Assembly (NCBI RefSeq): GCF_000333035.1 | Contig: NZ_BANU01000031.1 | Span: 1 to 41,875, forward strand | Length of the DNA: 41,875 nucleotides | From: Gordonia sihwensis NBRC 108236 | GTDB taxonomy: Bacteria; Actinomycetota; Actinomycetes; Mycobacteriales; Mycobacteriaceae | Direction: 5' to 3' | The notes under the pieces: model-generated | The model's database searches: none | Told to the model about the DNA's origin: nothing | What the model saw: the letters and a program-made list of their open reading frames with translations, nothing else | Made by a program: the position numbers and the translations under genes | Part shown: one piece after another, positions 25,570 through 33,803 of the stretch | Position numbering within the stretch: the first letter of the stretch is position 1 | Layout of the letters: every line of letters begins with the position of its first letter

Positions 25570-26238
25570 TCAGCGGTCCGTGAACTGATCCAGAACCGAA
25601 CGCACGCGGGCGTCGGTGAGCTGTGCGAAATCGTCGTACGCGCCGCCGACTCCGATGAAGTCCTCCGGCGTGTACGGACAGACGACGGAGTCGGCCTCGG
25701 GAAACATGTCCGCGGTGCCGACCGGGCCGGCGGGCACTGCCACCACGATCCGTCCGGCCCCGCGGCTTCGGAGCGCGCGGACGGCCACGTTCATCGTCGC
25801 GCCGGTGGCGACACCGTCGTCGACGAGCACCACGGTGCGGCCGGCCACGACGGGTTGCGGGCGTCGGTCCCGATAGGCGGCGTCACGTCGCCGGAGTTCG
25901 GTGCGAGCCGCGTCGACGGCCTCGGCCAGCCTCGCCGGGGTCAGGCCGGTGGCGCGCAGGACGTCGTCGTTCATCACCACCGAATCGTCGGCGCCGATGG
26001 CGCCGGCCGCCACTTCCGGCTCCCACGGCACGCCGATCTTGTGCACCAGGTAGACGTCCAACGGCGCCCGCAGGTCCTCGGCGATCGGTGCGGCCACGTC
26101 CACTCCGCCGCGGGGGAGTGCGAGCACGATCGTGTCGTCGCGCCCGCGGAGATCGGACGACAGCCTCTCGGCCAGGACCCGCCCGGCGTGCGCGCGGTCG
26201 CGGTACCGGCGAGTCGAGAACCTCCGCGATATCACCAC
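25570..26238 (-). CDS. Phosphoribosyltransferase-fold protein
   Basis: A 222-residue type I PRTase-like protein. The PRPP loop VVLVDDGVATGAT (about residues 136-148) is intact and an N-terminal LALPRGGVDVAAPIA segment is present. Proteins of this kind are annotated only as phosphoribosyltransferases and their acceptor base is unknown. Tandem GTG codons at 26238 and 26235 are both possible starts; the gene overlaps the upstream oxidoreductase stop by up to seven bases, so the pair is co-translated. Confidence 0.83.
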   Translation of the reverse strand: MVISRRFSTRRYRDRAHAGRVLAERLSSDLRGRDDTIVLALPRGGVDVAAPIAEDLRAPLDVYLVHKIGVPWEPEVAAGAIGADDSVVMNDDVLRATGLTPARLAEAVDAARTELRRRDAAYRDRRPQPVVAGRTVVLVDDGVATGATMNVAVRALRSRGAGRIVVAVPAGPVGTADMFPEADSVVCPYTPEDFIGVGGAYDDFAQLTDARVRSVLDQFTDR

Positions 26239-26861
26239 AGTCGCCGTTCCAGTTCGTCGACCCGGTCCTGCAACTGGTGGATCTGATCGATATACGGCTG
26301 CACCCGTTCACGGACCTGTTCGGAGGTGTACAAGGGCACCATCGACCGCGCACAGTTCCAGTCGAAGGCCTCGACGTCGATGACGATGCTGCGCTCGCAT
26401 CGTGCGGCGATCCGGCCGTCCGCGACCTGGGACAGGCGCTCGAGCAGTTCGGGATCGGCGTCGCCGTCGATCACAGTGGCACGCCCGAAGACCTTGAGCC
26501 GCATCTTCTTCGGATGATCGGCGACGAAGAGCGCGACACGACCGTCTGTCTCCAGGTTGCCGACCGACACGAACTGCTGATTGCCGCGGAAATCGGCGAA
26601 TCCGAAGCGATTGCCGCCGAGGTGGTGGACGAATCCGGTCGGCCCGCTGCGGTACTGGACGTAAGGCCACCCCGAGGGGGTCACCGTCGCCATGTGGAAG
26701 GCGAACACCCCGGTGAGCATCCGAACCTCCCGCGGCGTCACCCGCTGCGGGCCCGAATCGGGTGTGTCGAGACCCGCGCCGTAGGCCACCACGCTGCCGG
26801 TGATGCGTTGCCGCGCAACGGCTGCGTCGCCGAACGCGATGTGCTGATACCGATCTCCCAC
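26232..26861 (-). CDS. PNPOx-fold FMN-binding protein
   Basis: A 209-residue split-barrel protein of the pyridoxamine 5'-phosphate oxidase-like group. Core segments are FAFHMATVTPSGWPYVQYR and GNQQFVSVGNLETDGRVALFVADHPKKMRLKVFGRA; the last 40 residues form a charged, coiled-coil-like helix (IDQIHQLQDRVDELERRLW). I choose the GTG at 26861 because translation then begins GDRYQHIAFGD as in relatives, and because TAGCCT lies seven bases upstream, giving a leaderless start; a GTG at 26885 would be the longer form. Divergent from the WS/DGAT gene across a KstR-like palindrome. Confidence 0.78.
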   Translation of the reverse strand: MGDRYQHIAFGDAAVARQRITGSVVAYGAGLDTPDSGPQRVTPREVRMLTGVFAFHMATVTPSGWPYVQYRSGPTGFVHHLGGNRFGFADFRGNQQFVSVGNLETDGRVALFVADHPKKMRLKVFGRATVIDGDADPELLERLSQVADGRIAARCERSIVIDVEAFDWNCARSMVPLYTSEQVRERVQPYIDQIHQLQDRVDELERRLW

Positions 26862-26914
26862 GGTCTCCAGGCTAGGCGGGGCCACCGGAACCGCGTCATC
26901 CGATACTCGCCAGT

Positions 26915-26934
26915 AATTAGAACAGGTTCTAATT
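26915..26934. promoter_or_regulatory. KstR-like operator before the WS/DGAT gene
   Basis: AATTAGAAC and GTTCTAATT form a perfect 9-base inverted repeat around AG. The core TAGAACAGGTTCTA (26918-26931) fits the form TnnAACnnGTTnnA reported for KstR, the TetR-type repressor of sterol catabolism in mycobacteria and rhodococci. It lies 20 bases before the WS/DGAT start and 54 bases before the divergent PNPOx-fold gene. Confidence 0.7.
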
Positions 26935-26954
26935 CTCCGCTATTCTCCATGGTC

Positions 26955-28364
26955 ATGGAACGATTGAGCGGCCTGGATGCCAGCTTCCTCTACCTCGAGA
27001 CACCCGAGCAGTTGATGCACGTCTGCTCGGTGATGGTCATGGACAAGTCCACGGTTCCCGGCGGGTATTCGTTCGCGACCTTCCGAGCCACACTCGACGA
27101 GCGTGTGCGCCGAGTTCCCCAGTTCACTCGGCGGGTGCGACGCGTTCCGCTCGATCTCGGCCACCCCGTGTGGGTCAAGGACGAGCACTTCGCTATCGAC
27201 CACCACCTGCACCGGATGGCACTGCCCGCACCCGCCGGCCACGCCGAACTCATGGAGATGTGCGGTCATCTGGCCGGACTCCCGATGGACCGCGGCCGCC
27301 CGCTGTGGGAGATGAACGTCATCGAGGGATACCGCGGCGAGGACGGCGAGGAGAAACTGGTCGTCTTCACGAAGATGCATCACGCCACGGTCGACGGCGC
27401 GTCGGGCGCCAATCTGATCTCATACCTGTGCAGTCTCGAACCGGATGCGCCACCGCTGGCCACCGACGAGATCCCCATGGACGGACGGTCGCCGGGGTCG
27501 CTCGAACTCTTCGGCCGCGGCATCGTGAGCACGCTGTCGCGACCGCTGTCGATCCCGAAGATGCTGAGTCCGACCCTGGGGCTGATCACCGAGACGGTGA
27601 GCCGCGCCCAGCACGGCACCGCGATGGCGCCTCCGCTCACCGCGCCGCGGACCTCGTTCAACGGCACCATCACCGGTCACCGCACCATCGCGGTGGGCGA
27701 TATGGACCTCGAGGACGTCAAGGCGGTCCGGCGCGCGACCGGTGCGACGGTCAACGACATCGTGCTGAGCATCGCCGGCGGCGCTCTGCGCGACTATCTC
27801 CTGGAACGCGACGAGCTGCCCGACTCGTCGCTGCTGGCCACCGTGCCGGTCTCGGTGCGCGGAGAGTCCAAGCGTGACGAGGGGGCGAACAAGGTCTCGG
27901 CGCTGTTCACCCGGCTCGGGACCGACATCGCCGACCCGCTCGAGCGGCTGACCGCGATGACCGAGGCGAACAAGCACGCGAAGGACCATCACAACGCGAT
28001 CTCCGCGGACACCCTGCAGGACTGGGCCGAGTTCGCCGCGCCGCGCACGTTCGGGCTCGCCGTGCGCGCATATGCGGGACTGCGCCTGGCCGACCGGCAT
28101 CCGGTGGTGCACAACCTGGTCATCTCGAACGTCCCCGGTCCGCCGATCCCGCTGTACTTCATGGGGGCACGGATGGACGGGATGTACCCGCTGGGCCCGG
28201 TCTTCCACGGAGCGGGCGTCAACATCACGGTGCTGTCGAACAACGGCGTCGTCCACGTGGGCGTCATCGCGTGTGAGGACAGCATGCGCAGCCCGGAGAA
28301 GCTCGTCGCCCACTTCCCGGAGGAACTCGGGCGGCTCAAAGAACAGGTCGCGCCCGCGGGGTAG
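26955..28364 (+). CDS. Wax ester synthase/diacylglycerol acyltransferase (WS/DGAT)
   Basis: A 469-residue acyltransferase of the bacterial WS/DGAT family, which joins acyl-CoA to diacylglycerol or fatty alcohol to make storage lipid. It starts MERLSGLDASFLYLE, has the catalytic HHATVDG at 142-148 and PLWEM before it, and the later family blocks VNDIVLSIAGGALRDYL, NKVSALF and NVPGPPIPLYF. Two ATG codons (26949 and 26955) are possible; I use the second, which matches family N-termini. The KstR-like palindrome just upstream suggests induction during sterol or related lipid use. Membrane association is expected but no transmembrane helix is clear. Confidence 0.93.
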   Translation: MERLSGLDASFLYLETPEQLMHVCSVMVMDKSTVPGGYSFATFRATLDERVRRVPQFTRRVRRVPLDLGHPVWVKDEHFAIDHHLHRMALPAPAGHAELMEMCGHLAGLPMDRGRPLWEMNVIEGYRGEDGEEKLVVFTKMHHATVDGASGANLISYLCSLEPDAPPLATDEIPMDGRSPGSLELFGRGIVSTLSRPLSIPKMLSPTLGLITETVSRAQHGTAMAPPLTAPRTSFNGTITGHRTIAVGDMDLEDVKAVRRATGATVNDIVLSIAGGALRDYLLERDELPDSSLLATVPVSVRGESKRDEGANKVSALFTRLGTDIADPLERLTAMTEANKHAKDHHNAISADTLQDWAEFAAPRTFGLAVRAYAGLRLADRHPVVHNLVISNVPGPPIPLYFMGARMDGMYPLGPVFHGAGVNITVLSNNGVVHVGVIACEDSMRSPEKLVAHFPEELGRLKEQVAPAG

Positions 28365-28394
28365 GCGCGAAGTGGGCGAATGGCGCGGCGGGCA

Positions 28395-29297
28395 TCACGA
28401 CTCGGCGCGCTCGCGCCACCGCGCCCGCACCACGCTGCAGGCGTGCGCGAATACCGGCACGAATTTGTCGGCATCGATCACGCAGCACGAGTGACCGCCG
28501 TCCACCTCGTGCACCGTGGCGCCCGGGATGCGGCGGGCCATCGCGATCTGCCGGGCCGGCGGTATCGCGCGGTCGCGCAGGGGCACCACGACGGCGGTCG
28601 GCACATCGATCTGGCTGATCCACGGTCGCGTATGGTGCCTGCCGATGGCGCCGACCGCCTTGCCGACGGCGATCGGCGACGTGGAGCGGAACTCGTTGAG
28701 CGCCCACCGGTTGATGTCGACGGCCGGGTCGACCTGCGACGCCTGAACTCGGCCGGCGCGGCGCGGGGAACCGGATCCGGGAACGCGTGAGGTGATGCCC
28801 GCCATCCCGTTGTGGAAGACCCGTTCGGTCGCGGTCATCTGAAAGGCGTCGGTGGAGGCGCAGAGCACCAGCCCGCCCGCCCGGTCGGGATGCTGCCGCC
28901 AGACACGCTGAGCGACCAGCGATCCCATCGAGAAGCCGGCGAACATCGCTTCATCGATTCCGAGGACGTCCAGCAGTGCCACGGCGTCGTCGGCGCAGTC
29001 GCGGAGGCTGAACTCGGGTGATTTGATGCCCTGACCGTGCCAGCGCAGGTCGAGAGTGATCACCCGGAACCGCTTCGACAGTTCCGGGATGCTCGGAAAC
29101 CAGGTCAGCAGGCCGGTGGTCGTCAGCGCGTGCAGAAGAACGATCGCCGGTGCGTCGGCGGTGGGACCGGCGGTGTCGGTGACGTAGGTGGAGCCCCGGC
29201 CGGGCAGTTCGATCAGACGGCCCGCGGGGATGTCGACTCTCGGCAGCCGGACTCGCGGTGCGCGCGCGGCGGTCAGGTCTCGTCGAGCAGGATTCAT
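28395..29297 (-). CDS. Alpha/beta hydrolase behind a KstR-like site
   Basis: A 300-residue alpha/beta hydrolase. LLHALTTTGLLTWFPSI is the oxyanion region, GFSMGS holds the nucleophile serine, LRDRAIPP lies near the catalytic acid, and DGGHSCCV carries the histidine, so the triad is complete. Substrate is unknown. ATG at 29297 follows AAGGGG. It is convergent with the WS/DGAT gene, and TAGAACATGTTGCA lies 34 bases upstream of its start. Shared control with the acyltransferase gene and a role in lipid ester turnover are inferences. Confidence 0.85.
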   Translation of the reverse strand: MNPARRDLTAARAPRVRLPRVDIPAGRLIELPGRGSTYVTDTAGPTADAPAIVLLHALTTTGLLTWFPSIPELSKRFRVITLDLRWHGQGIKSPEFSLRDCADDAVALLDVLGIDEAMFAGFSMGSLVAQRVWRQHPDRAGGLVLCASTDAFQMTATERVFHNGMAGITSRVPGSGSPRRAGRVQASQVDPAVDINRWALNEFRSTSPIAVGKAVGAIGRHHTRPWISQIDVPTAVVVPLRDRAIPPARQIAMARRIPGATVHEVDGGHSCCVIDADKFVPVFAHACSVVRARWRERAES

Positions 29298-29330
29298 AGG
29301 TCGCCCCTTCGTTCCCGGAGCCCCAGGAAC

Positions 29331-29344
29331 TAGAACATGTTGCA
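29331..29344. promoter_or_regulatory. KstR-like operator before the alpha/beta hydrolase gene
   Basis: TAGAACATGTTGCA fits TnnAACnnGTTnnA; the central AACATGTT is a perfect palindrome but the outer right arm (GCA against TCTA) is weaker than at 26918. It is placed in the promoter region of the minus-strand hydrolase. Confidence 0.55.
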
Positions 29345-29417
29345 TTTGCGATCACTATGCCATGAGGTGTCGGTGGCCGGTCATCCGAGCGCCGTCACTT
29401 CTCGGAAGTGGTGCGCA

Positions 29418-29447
29418 GATGACATCCAGATAACGCTTCATGTCATC
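29418..29447. promoter_or_regulatory. Inverted repeat upstream of the GlsB-type gene
   Basis: GATGACAT (29418-29425) and ATGTCATC (29440-29447) form a perfect 8-base inverted repeat with a 14-base spacer. TAGCGT at 29473-29478 may be the -10 of the downstream gene, so the repeat would lie upstream of or across the -35. It could be an operator. Confidence 0.4.
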
Positions 29448-29511
29448 GGAGCGACCGTTATCCCTTGTCTCGTAGCGTGGAGGCACAGCAGTCGACACAA
29501 AGGATGGGCAA

Positions 29512-29820
29512 ATGGACGCAATTGCAGTGAGTGAGATCCTGGCGCGCTCGAGTACGACCACCAATGTCGGATGGATCGGCTATCTGGTCATCGGCGCGAT
29601 CGCGGGCTGGATCGCCGGAAAGATCGTCAAGGGCGGCGGTGCCGGGATCCTGATGAACATCGTCATCGGCGTCATCGGCGCGCTGATCGGCGGTTTTCTC
29701 TTGAGTTTCTTCCTGGACACCGCGTCCGGCGGCTGGTGGTTCACCCTCCTGACGGCAGTGCTCGGTTCGGTGATCCTGCTGTGGATCGTGGAGAAGGTGC
29801 GCGGCAGTTCGGGCAGTTGA
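29512..29820 (+). CDS. GlsB/YeaQ/YmgE family membrane protein
   Basis: A 102-residue, very hydrophobic protein with three likely membrane helices (about residues 20-37, 45-67, 75-93). The pattern WIGYLVIGAIAGWIAGKIVKG and GILMNIVIGVIGALIGG is typical of transglycosylase-associated/GlsB stress proteins. Function is poorly defined; relatives respond to envelope stress. ATG at 29512 has AAAGGA seven bases upstream. A strong hairpin follows the gene. Confidence 0.88.
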   Translation: MDAIAVSEILARSSTTTNVGWIGYLVIGAIAGWIAGKIVKGGGAGILMNIVIGVIGALIGGFLLSFFLDTASGGWWFTLLTAVLGSVILLWIVEKVRGSSGS

Positions 29821-29832
29821 ACGCCAGTTCGC

Positions 29833-29876
29833 AACGGCGGCGGGTCCTCGGCTTCGGTCGGGGACCCGCCGCCGTT
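29833..29876 (+). terminator. Strong hairpin terminator after the GlsB-type gene
   Basis: AACGGCGGCGGGTCC (29833-29847) pairs perfectly with GGACCCGCCGCCGTT (29862-29876) across a 14-base loop, starting 12 bases after the stop. Only a weak T-containing stretch follows, as is common in actinobacteria. Confidence 0.75.
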
Positions 29877-29983
29877 CTCGTGCGCTGATCTGCGGGTCTC
29901 AACTCGGTCTCAGGGCGCTGTTTCGGAGCGAAGTGGCCCCATACTCAGTCGAAACACCAGTCACTTCAGCCCCGGAGGTCACA

Positions 29984-30739
29984 TTGTCCAGGTCATTTCG
30001 TTTCACGATCGCGTCGGTCGCCGCGTCGGCCGCACTCGTCGGAGGCGCGGTCGCCGCACCCGCCGCACACGCCGACACCTCCCGCGACGCGGCTGCCGCC
30101 CGTGCCGCACTCCACGAGGTCGCCGCTCAGCCGAACGACGCCGCATCGGTGATCGACTCGATCGACGAGGCCAACGCGGTCCTCAAGAAGCTCGGCATCA
30201 CTCCGTTCACGCCGACCAAGGGACTGTGCACCGATCTGTCGATGCCGTCGGCGGTCGGCGGCGCGATGCCCGGATCGATCACTCCGCTCCTCGGTGACCT
30301 GAACAAGTCGCTTCGCGTCAAGGACAAGGACATCAACGCGATTCAGAAGGGCGAGGTGCTCTACGGCTTCGTGCCGGTCGACAAGTTCTCCGACACCAAG
30401 GACAAGAGCGGCATGCGTGTCGCGTGGTTCAACGTCAACACCCTCGACGGCGGGTTCGGCGAGCCCATGAAGGGGCTCGGCGACTCGATCGTCGACGCCG
30501 TGGACGCACGCCTGAAGGAAGCGGATGCCAGCGCCTTGGTGCGGACCCTCGCCCGGAAGACGCTCGGCTCGGTCGTCGCGGCGATTCCGGCCAACGGCGC
30601 TCGAGGCGGCATCGTCAAGACCGGCTCGGGCACGGTTCTCTCGGCGATCTACGGCACGATGCAGAAGGCCGGCGGCAGCGAGGACGCGCCGGTCACGTGC
30701 TACTTCTTCCCGTCGCTGGGAATCGCGACCGTGAAGTAG
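29984..30739 (+). CDS. Secreted protein of unknown function
   Basis: A 251-residue preprotein. From the TTG at 29984 (GGAGG five bases upstream) it starts SRSFRFTIASVAASAALVGG and has a clear signal peptidase site AHA-DTS at about residue 31. The mature part is mostly helical, begins with an Ala-rich region, and contains two cysteines (GLCTDL and VTCYFFPS) that could pair. Segments KVLYG-like GEVLYGFVP and RVAWFNVNTLDGG suggest a globular domain. I do not recognise the family. An in-frame upstream start at 29933 would bury the signal peptide and is rejected. Confidence 0.75.
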   Translation: MSRSFRFTIASVAASAALVGGAVAAPAAHADTSRDAAAARAALHEVAAQPNDAASVIDSIDEANAVLKKLGITPFTPTKGLCTDLSMPSAVGGAMPGSITPLLGDLNKSLRVKDKDINAIQKGEVLYGFVPVDKFSDTKDKSGMRVAWFNVNTLDGGFGEPMKGLGDSIVDAVDARLKEADASALVRTLARKTLGSVVAAIPANGARGGIVKTGSGTVLSAIYGTMQKAGGSEDAPVTCYFFPSLGIATVK

Positions 30740-30823
30740 CCGGTCGGGAAAAGGTCTCCCGATCGCGTGCACACCCCTCCGCCGAAGCGAGACAATGGAG
30801 TCGACGATTCGAGGAGGCGGGCA

Positions 30824-31654
30824 ATGACTGATCTCACCGGAAAAGTGGCCTGGGTGACCGGTGCGGCGCGCGGGCAGGGACGATCGCACGCACTGGCCCT
30901 GGCGGCGGCGGGCGCGCACGTCGTCGTCACCGACATCGCGGCGCCGGTCGACACGATCGCCTACCCGATGAGCGATCCGAACGACCTCGCGGAGACGGCG
31001 AGAGAGATCAAGTCGACCGGCGGCTCGGTGACATCGGCGCAGGTGGACGTTCGCGACCGGGCCGCGGTGAACGGGCTCGTCTCGCGGATCCGCGACGAAC
31101 GCAGACGCCTCGACATCCTCGTGTGCAATGCCGGCGTCTGCTCGTTCGAACCGGTCGAGTCGCTGACCCACCAACAATGGGCCGACGTCATCGACACCAA
31201 TCTCACCGGTACGTTCAACTGCGCGCAGGCCGTTCTCACGCTGATGAAGGAGAACCGGTTCGGTCGCATCGTCGGGATCTCCTCGGGAGCCGGCCGCGGC
31301 GGCATGCTGCATCTGAGTCATTACGCCGCGAGCAAGTGGGGGATCATCGGATTCATCAAGTCGTTGGCCCTGGAAGTGGGTGCGTACGGCATCACCGCGA
31401 ACGTGGTGTGCCCGGCGTCGGTGGCGACGCCGATGGTGCTGAACACCGCGACGATGAAGAGATTCTGTCCGACGATCGAGCATCCGACGCAGGACGATCT
31501 CGCTCAGGTCTTCGCCGGTTGGAGTCCGCTGGGCGTGCCGTGGCTGGCACCGGCCGACGTCACCCGCGCGGTGATGTATCTGGTCGACGACCCCGGCGTC
31601 ATCACCGGCACGGTGGTCGAGGTGAGCCTCGGGACGAATGCGACGCGTCAGTAG
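30824..31654 (+). CDS. Mycofactocin-type SDR oxidoreductase
   Basis: A 276-residue short-chain dehydrogenase. It has the NAD loop TGAARGQGRSH (about 11-21), the insertion DIAAPVDTIAYPMSDPNDLAETAR in parts, which is typical of mycofactocin-coupled dehydrogenases with non-exchanging NAD, NAG in LVCNAGV, and the active site Ser-...-YAASK. Such enzymes oxidise alcohols (carveol dehydrogenase is one member). No mycofactocin genes occur in the window. ATG at 30824 follows GAGGAGG. GACAAT at 30791-30796 may be the -10. Confidence 0.88.
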   Translation: MTDLTGKVAWVTGAARGQGRSHALALAAAGAHVVVTDIAAPVDTIAYPMSDPNDLAETAREIKSTGGSVTSAQVDVRDRAAVNGLVSRIRDERRRLDILVCNAGVCSFEPVESLTHQQWADVIDTNLTGTFNCAQAVLTLMKENRFGRIVGISSGAGRGGMLHLSHYAASKWGIIGFIKSLALEVGAYGITANVVCPASVATPMVLNTATMKRFCPTIEHPTQDDLAQVFAGWSPLGVPWLAPADVTRAVMYLVDDPGVITGTVVEVSLGTNATRQ

Positions 31655-31802
31655 GAGCCGCGGTGGTCGTCGACCGGTTGACATTCCGATCACTACCAGG
31701 CATTTCAGCTCGGTCGGCTGACGGTTTTGAGGCATAGTAGTAGGGGAGTGCGTCGCGCGGGCAAGGGGTTCGCGGTGTGGGCGTGCTTTGGAGAGAGAGT
31801 TT
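31655..31802 (+). promoter_or_regulatory. Promoter and 5' leader region of the cold-shock gene
   Basis: A 148-base gap. TTGACA occurs at 31678-31683 and CATAGTAGTAGGGG at 31734-31747; they are too far apart to form one promoter, so the start point is unclear. The transcript probably has a leader of about 55-100 bases, which in cold-shock genes is often regulatory. GGAGAG at 31790-31795 is the ribosome site. Confidence 0.35.
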
Positions 31803-32294
31803 GTGGTGGCTGTCAACGGCAAGGTCGTGCATTTCGACACCAATCGTGGTTTTGGATTCCTGGCGCCCGCGGAGGGCGGAGACGACGTCTTCCTGCACAT
31901 CAACGACGTGGGCATCGATGAGACCCTGCTGCGCCCCGGCGCCGAGGTCGAGTTCGACGTCGAGAGCACCGATCGTGGCGCGAAGGCACTGAACGTGAAG
32001 GTGACCAAGGAGGCTCCGGAGGGCGAGTCGCCCGCCGCCGAGCGCGCCCAGCGCCGTGACGAGGGCCGCGGCCGCTTCGGCGACCGGCACGATCGCGGCG
32101 ACCGCCGTGACGACCGGCGCGGCGGCCGTGATGACCGCGGACCGCGACGCTTCGGCAATCGGGGCGGCGGCCGTCTGTTCAACGAGATCACCGAGCTGCT
32201 GCTCGACGCCTCGCCGGACCTGACCGCTCGTCAGATCGTCGCGATCCGATCCGGTCTTCTGGACATGGCATCCCAGCGCGGCTGGTCGGAGTAG
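31803..32294 (+). CDS. Long cold-shock domain protein with Arg/Asp/Gly-rich linker
   Basis: A 163-residue protein, more than twice the usual CspA size. Residues 1-65 are a cold-shock domain with the RNA-binding motifs [15 protein letters not shown] and DVFLHI. About residues 85-125 form a low-complexity linker of Arg, Asp and Gly (repeated DRRDD, GGRDDRG). The last 40 residues are a conserved-looking helical unit ([21 protein letters not shown]). GTG codons at 31803 and 31806 are both possible starts; spacing to GGAGAG favours the first. Likely an RNA chaperone with a disordered middle. The next gene starts one base after its stop. Confidence 0.85.
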   Translation: MVAVNGKVVHFDTNRGFGFLAPAEGGDDVFLHINDVGIDETLLRPGAEVEFDVESTDRGAKALNVKVTKEAPEGESPAAERAQRRDEGRGRFGDRHDRGDRRDDRRGGRDDRGPRRFGNRGGGRLFNEITELLLDASPDLTARQIVAIRSGLLDMASQRGWSE

Positions 32295-32295
32295 T

Positions 32296-33597
32296 TTGAC
32301 CGACGCCGATCGGTCCGCGGGCGGCCCGCCCGTGGCGATGTACGACGCTCACGACCTGGAACGGATGGTCGTCGAGGCGCCCAAGATCGCCGCGGGCGCG
32401 AATCCCGCGACCGACCATCGCAGCGACTTCGCCCGCGACCGCGCCCGGGTGTTGCATAGCGCGGCCCTGCGGCGACTCGCGGACAAGACGCAGGTGGTGG
32501 GTCCGCGGGAGGGCGATAACCCGCGGACTCGTCTGACCCATTCGCTCGAGGTCGGCCAGATCGGCCGCGGTATCGCGGTCGGTCTGGGCTGCGACCCGGA
32601 TCTGGTCGAACTCGCCGGACTCGCCCACGACATCGGCCACCCGCCCTACGGGCACAACGGCGAGCGGGCTCTTGAAGAAGTGGCCCGCGACCGTGGCGGA
32701 TTCGAAGGCAATGCGCAGAATTTGCGCATCCTGACGGCGCTGGAACCGAAGATCGTCGGCCCGGACGGGGTCAGCGCCGGTCTCAACCTCACCCGGGCGG
32801 CGCTCGACGCAACGCTCAAGTACCCGTGGTCGCGCACGGCGCCCGGCACCAAGTACGGCGCGTACGTCGAAGACCGCCCCGCGCTCGACTGGGTGCGTGA
32901 CGGTGCGCCCGACGGCCGGCGCTGTCTGGAGGCCCAGGTGATGGACTGGTCCGACGATGTCGCATACTCGGTGCACGACCTCGAAGACGGAGTGATCGGC
33001 GGGCGGATCGATCTGCGCCAGTTGAGTTCGCCCACCGATCAGCACGATCTGGCGCAGCTAGGCATGCAGTACTTCGACGGGCTCACCGCCGATCCGCTGG
33101 TCGGGGCGGCGCAGCGGTTGTCGGAGATGGAGATCTTCGCCTCGCTCGGCGAGTTCGACGGTTCGTTGGAGGCGTACACGCGGCTCAAGCGACTCACGAG
33201 CGAGCTCATCGGGCGTTTCGCTTCGGCCGCGATCACCCGGACGCGCAGGGTGGAGGGCGCACGTCCGCTGCGCCGGTACGACGCGGATCTCTCGGTGCCG
33301 GCCGATGTGGCGGCCGAGGTCGCCGTGCTGAAGACGCTCGCCCTGCGGTTCATCTTCTCCGACCCGAGTCACCGCGCCAAGCAGGACCGTCAGCGCGAGC
33401 GCATCCACCGCGTCGCCGAGATGCTCCTGGTGACCGCCCCGGGCGGCCTCGACCCGATCTTCGCCGCCGCGTGGAATGCCGCGGCCGACGACGACGCCCG
33501 GATGCGCGTGGTGATCGACCAGATCGCCTCCATGACCGAGGGCCGCCTCGAGCGCCTCGACAAGTCCAGCGCCGAAGTCCAGGCACACCTGGGCTAG
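32296..33597 (+). CDS. dgt: Deoxyguanosinetriphosphate triphosphohydrolase-like protein
   Basis: A 433-residue HD-domain dNTPase. Metal ligands are visible at His82 ([12 protein letters not shown]) and His111-Asp112 ([15 protein letters not shown]), with a later Asp in [16 protein letters not shown]. The family hydrolyses dGTP or other dNTPs to nucleoside and triphosphate. TTG at 32296 lies one base after the cold-shock stop and has GGAG four bases upstream; GTG at 32332 is a shorter option. In M. tuberculosis dgt precedes dnaG, but here the REP-like repeats follow. Confidence 0.92.
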   Translation: MTDADRSAGGPPVAMYDAHDLERMVVEAPKIAAGANPATDHRSDFARDRARVLHSAALRRLADKTQVVGPREGDNPRTRLTHSLEVGQIGRGIAVGLGCDPDLVELAGLAHDIGHPPYGHNGERALEEVARDRGGFEGNAQNLRILTALEPKIVGPDGVSAGLNLTRAALDATLKYPWSRTAPGTKYGAYVEDRPALDWVRDGAPDGRRCLEAQVMDWSDDVAYSVHDLEDGVIGGRIDLRQLSSPTDQHDLAQLGMQYFDGLTADPLVGAAQRLSEMEIFASLGEFDGSLEAYTRLKRLTSELIGRFASAAITRTRRVEGARPLRRYDADLSVPADVAAEVAVLKTLALRFIFSDPSHRAKQDRQRERIHRVAEMLLVTAPGGLDPIFAAAWNAAADDDARMRVVIDQIASMTEGRLERLDKSSAEVQAHLG

Positions 33598-33627
33598 CCC
33601 GTCGAACTCCCGCCACGCTTCTCCTGT

Positions 33628-33677
33628 CAGGCTCGTCGAGTAAGCGGGGGAGCGCAGCGACCCCGCGCATCGAGACC
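33628..33677. repeat. REP-like 50-base repeat, copy A
   Basis: A 50-base unit beginning CAGGCTCGTCGAGTAAGC and ending GCATCGAGACC, with an inner GCGGGG/CCCCGC stem. It matches copy B at 48 of 50 positions. The unit recalls the CTCGTCGAGTA...CATCGAGACC intergenic elements I associate with Gordonia and related genomes. Confidence 0.75.
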
Positions 33678-33700
33678 GCAGTCTCGCACGTCTTCCCTGT

Positions 33701-33714
33701 CAGGCTCGTCGAGT
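33701..33714. repeat. REP-like repeat, truncated copy
   Basis: CAGGCTCGTCGAGT repeats the first 14 bases of the 50-base unit, preceded by CCTGT as in copy A, and then diverges. It looks like a decayed or partial copy. Confidence 0.6.
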
Positions 33715-33728
33715 GATCTCCACCCGGG

Positions 33729-33778
33729 CAGGCTCGTCGAGTAAGCGGGGGAGCGTAGCGACTCCGCGCATCGAGACC
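33729..33778. repeat. REP-like 50-base repeat, copy B
   Basis: Same unit and orientation as copy A, differing by two C/T changes (GCGTAGCGACTCC in place of GCGCAGCGACCCC), one of which weakens the inner stem. Confidence 0.75.
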
Positions 33779-33803
33779 AAGCAAACCCCCACCCACCCCC
33801 GCA

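Noticed and set aside
30741..30765. Terminator hairpin after the secreted protein gene (CGGTCGGG/CCCGATCG)
   Set aside because: Stem has one wobble pair and a 9-base loop, with no T-run; may be chance, so not listed.
29993..32191. 732-codon minus-strand frame across a secreted protein, an SDR and a cold-shock gene
   Set aside because: It crosses three plus-strand genes with signal peptide, NAD loop and RNA-binding motifs, and its own translation is Arg/His-rich without any domain.
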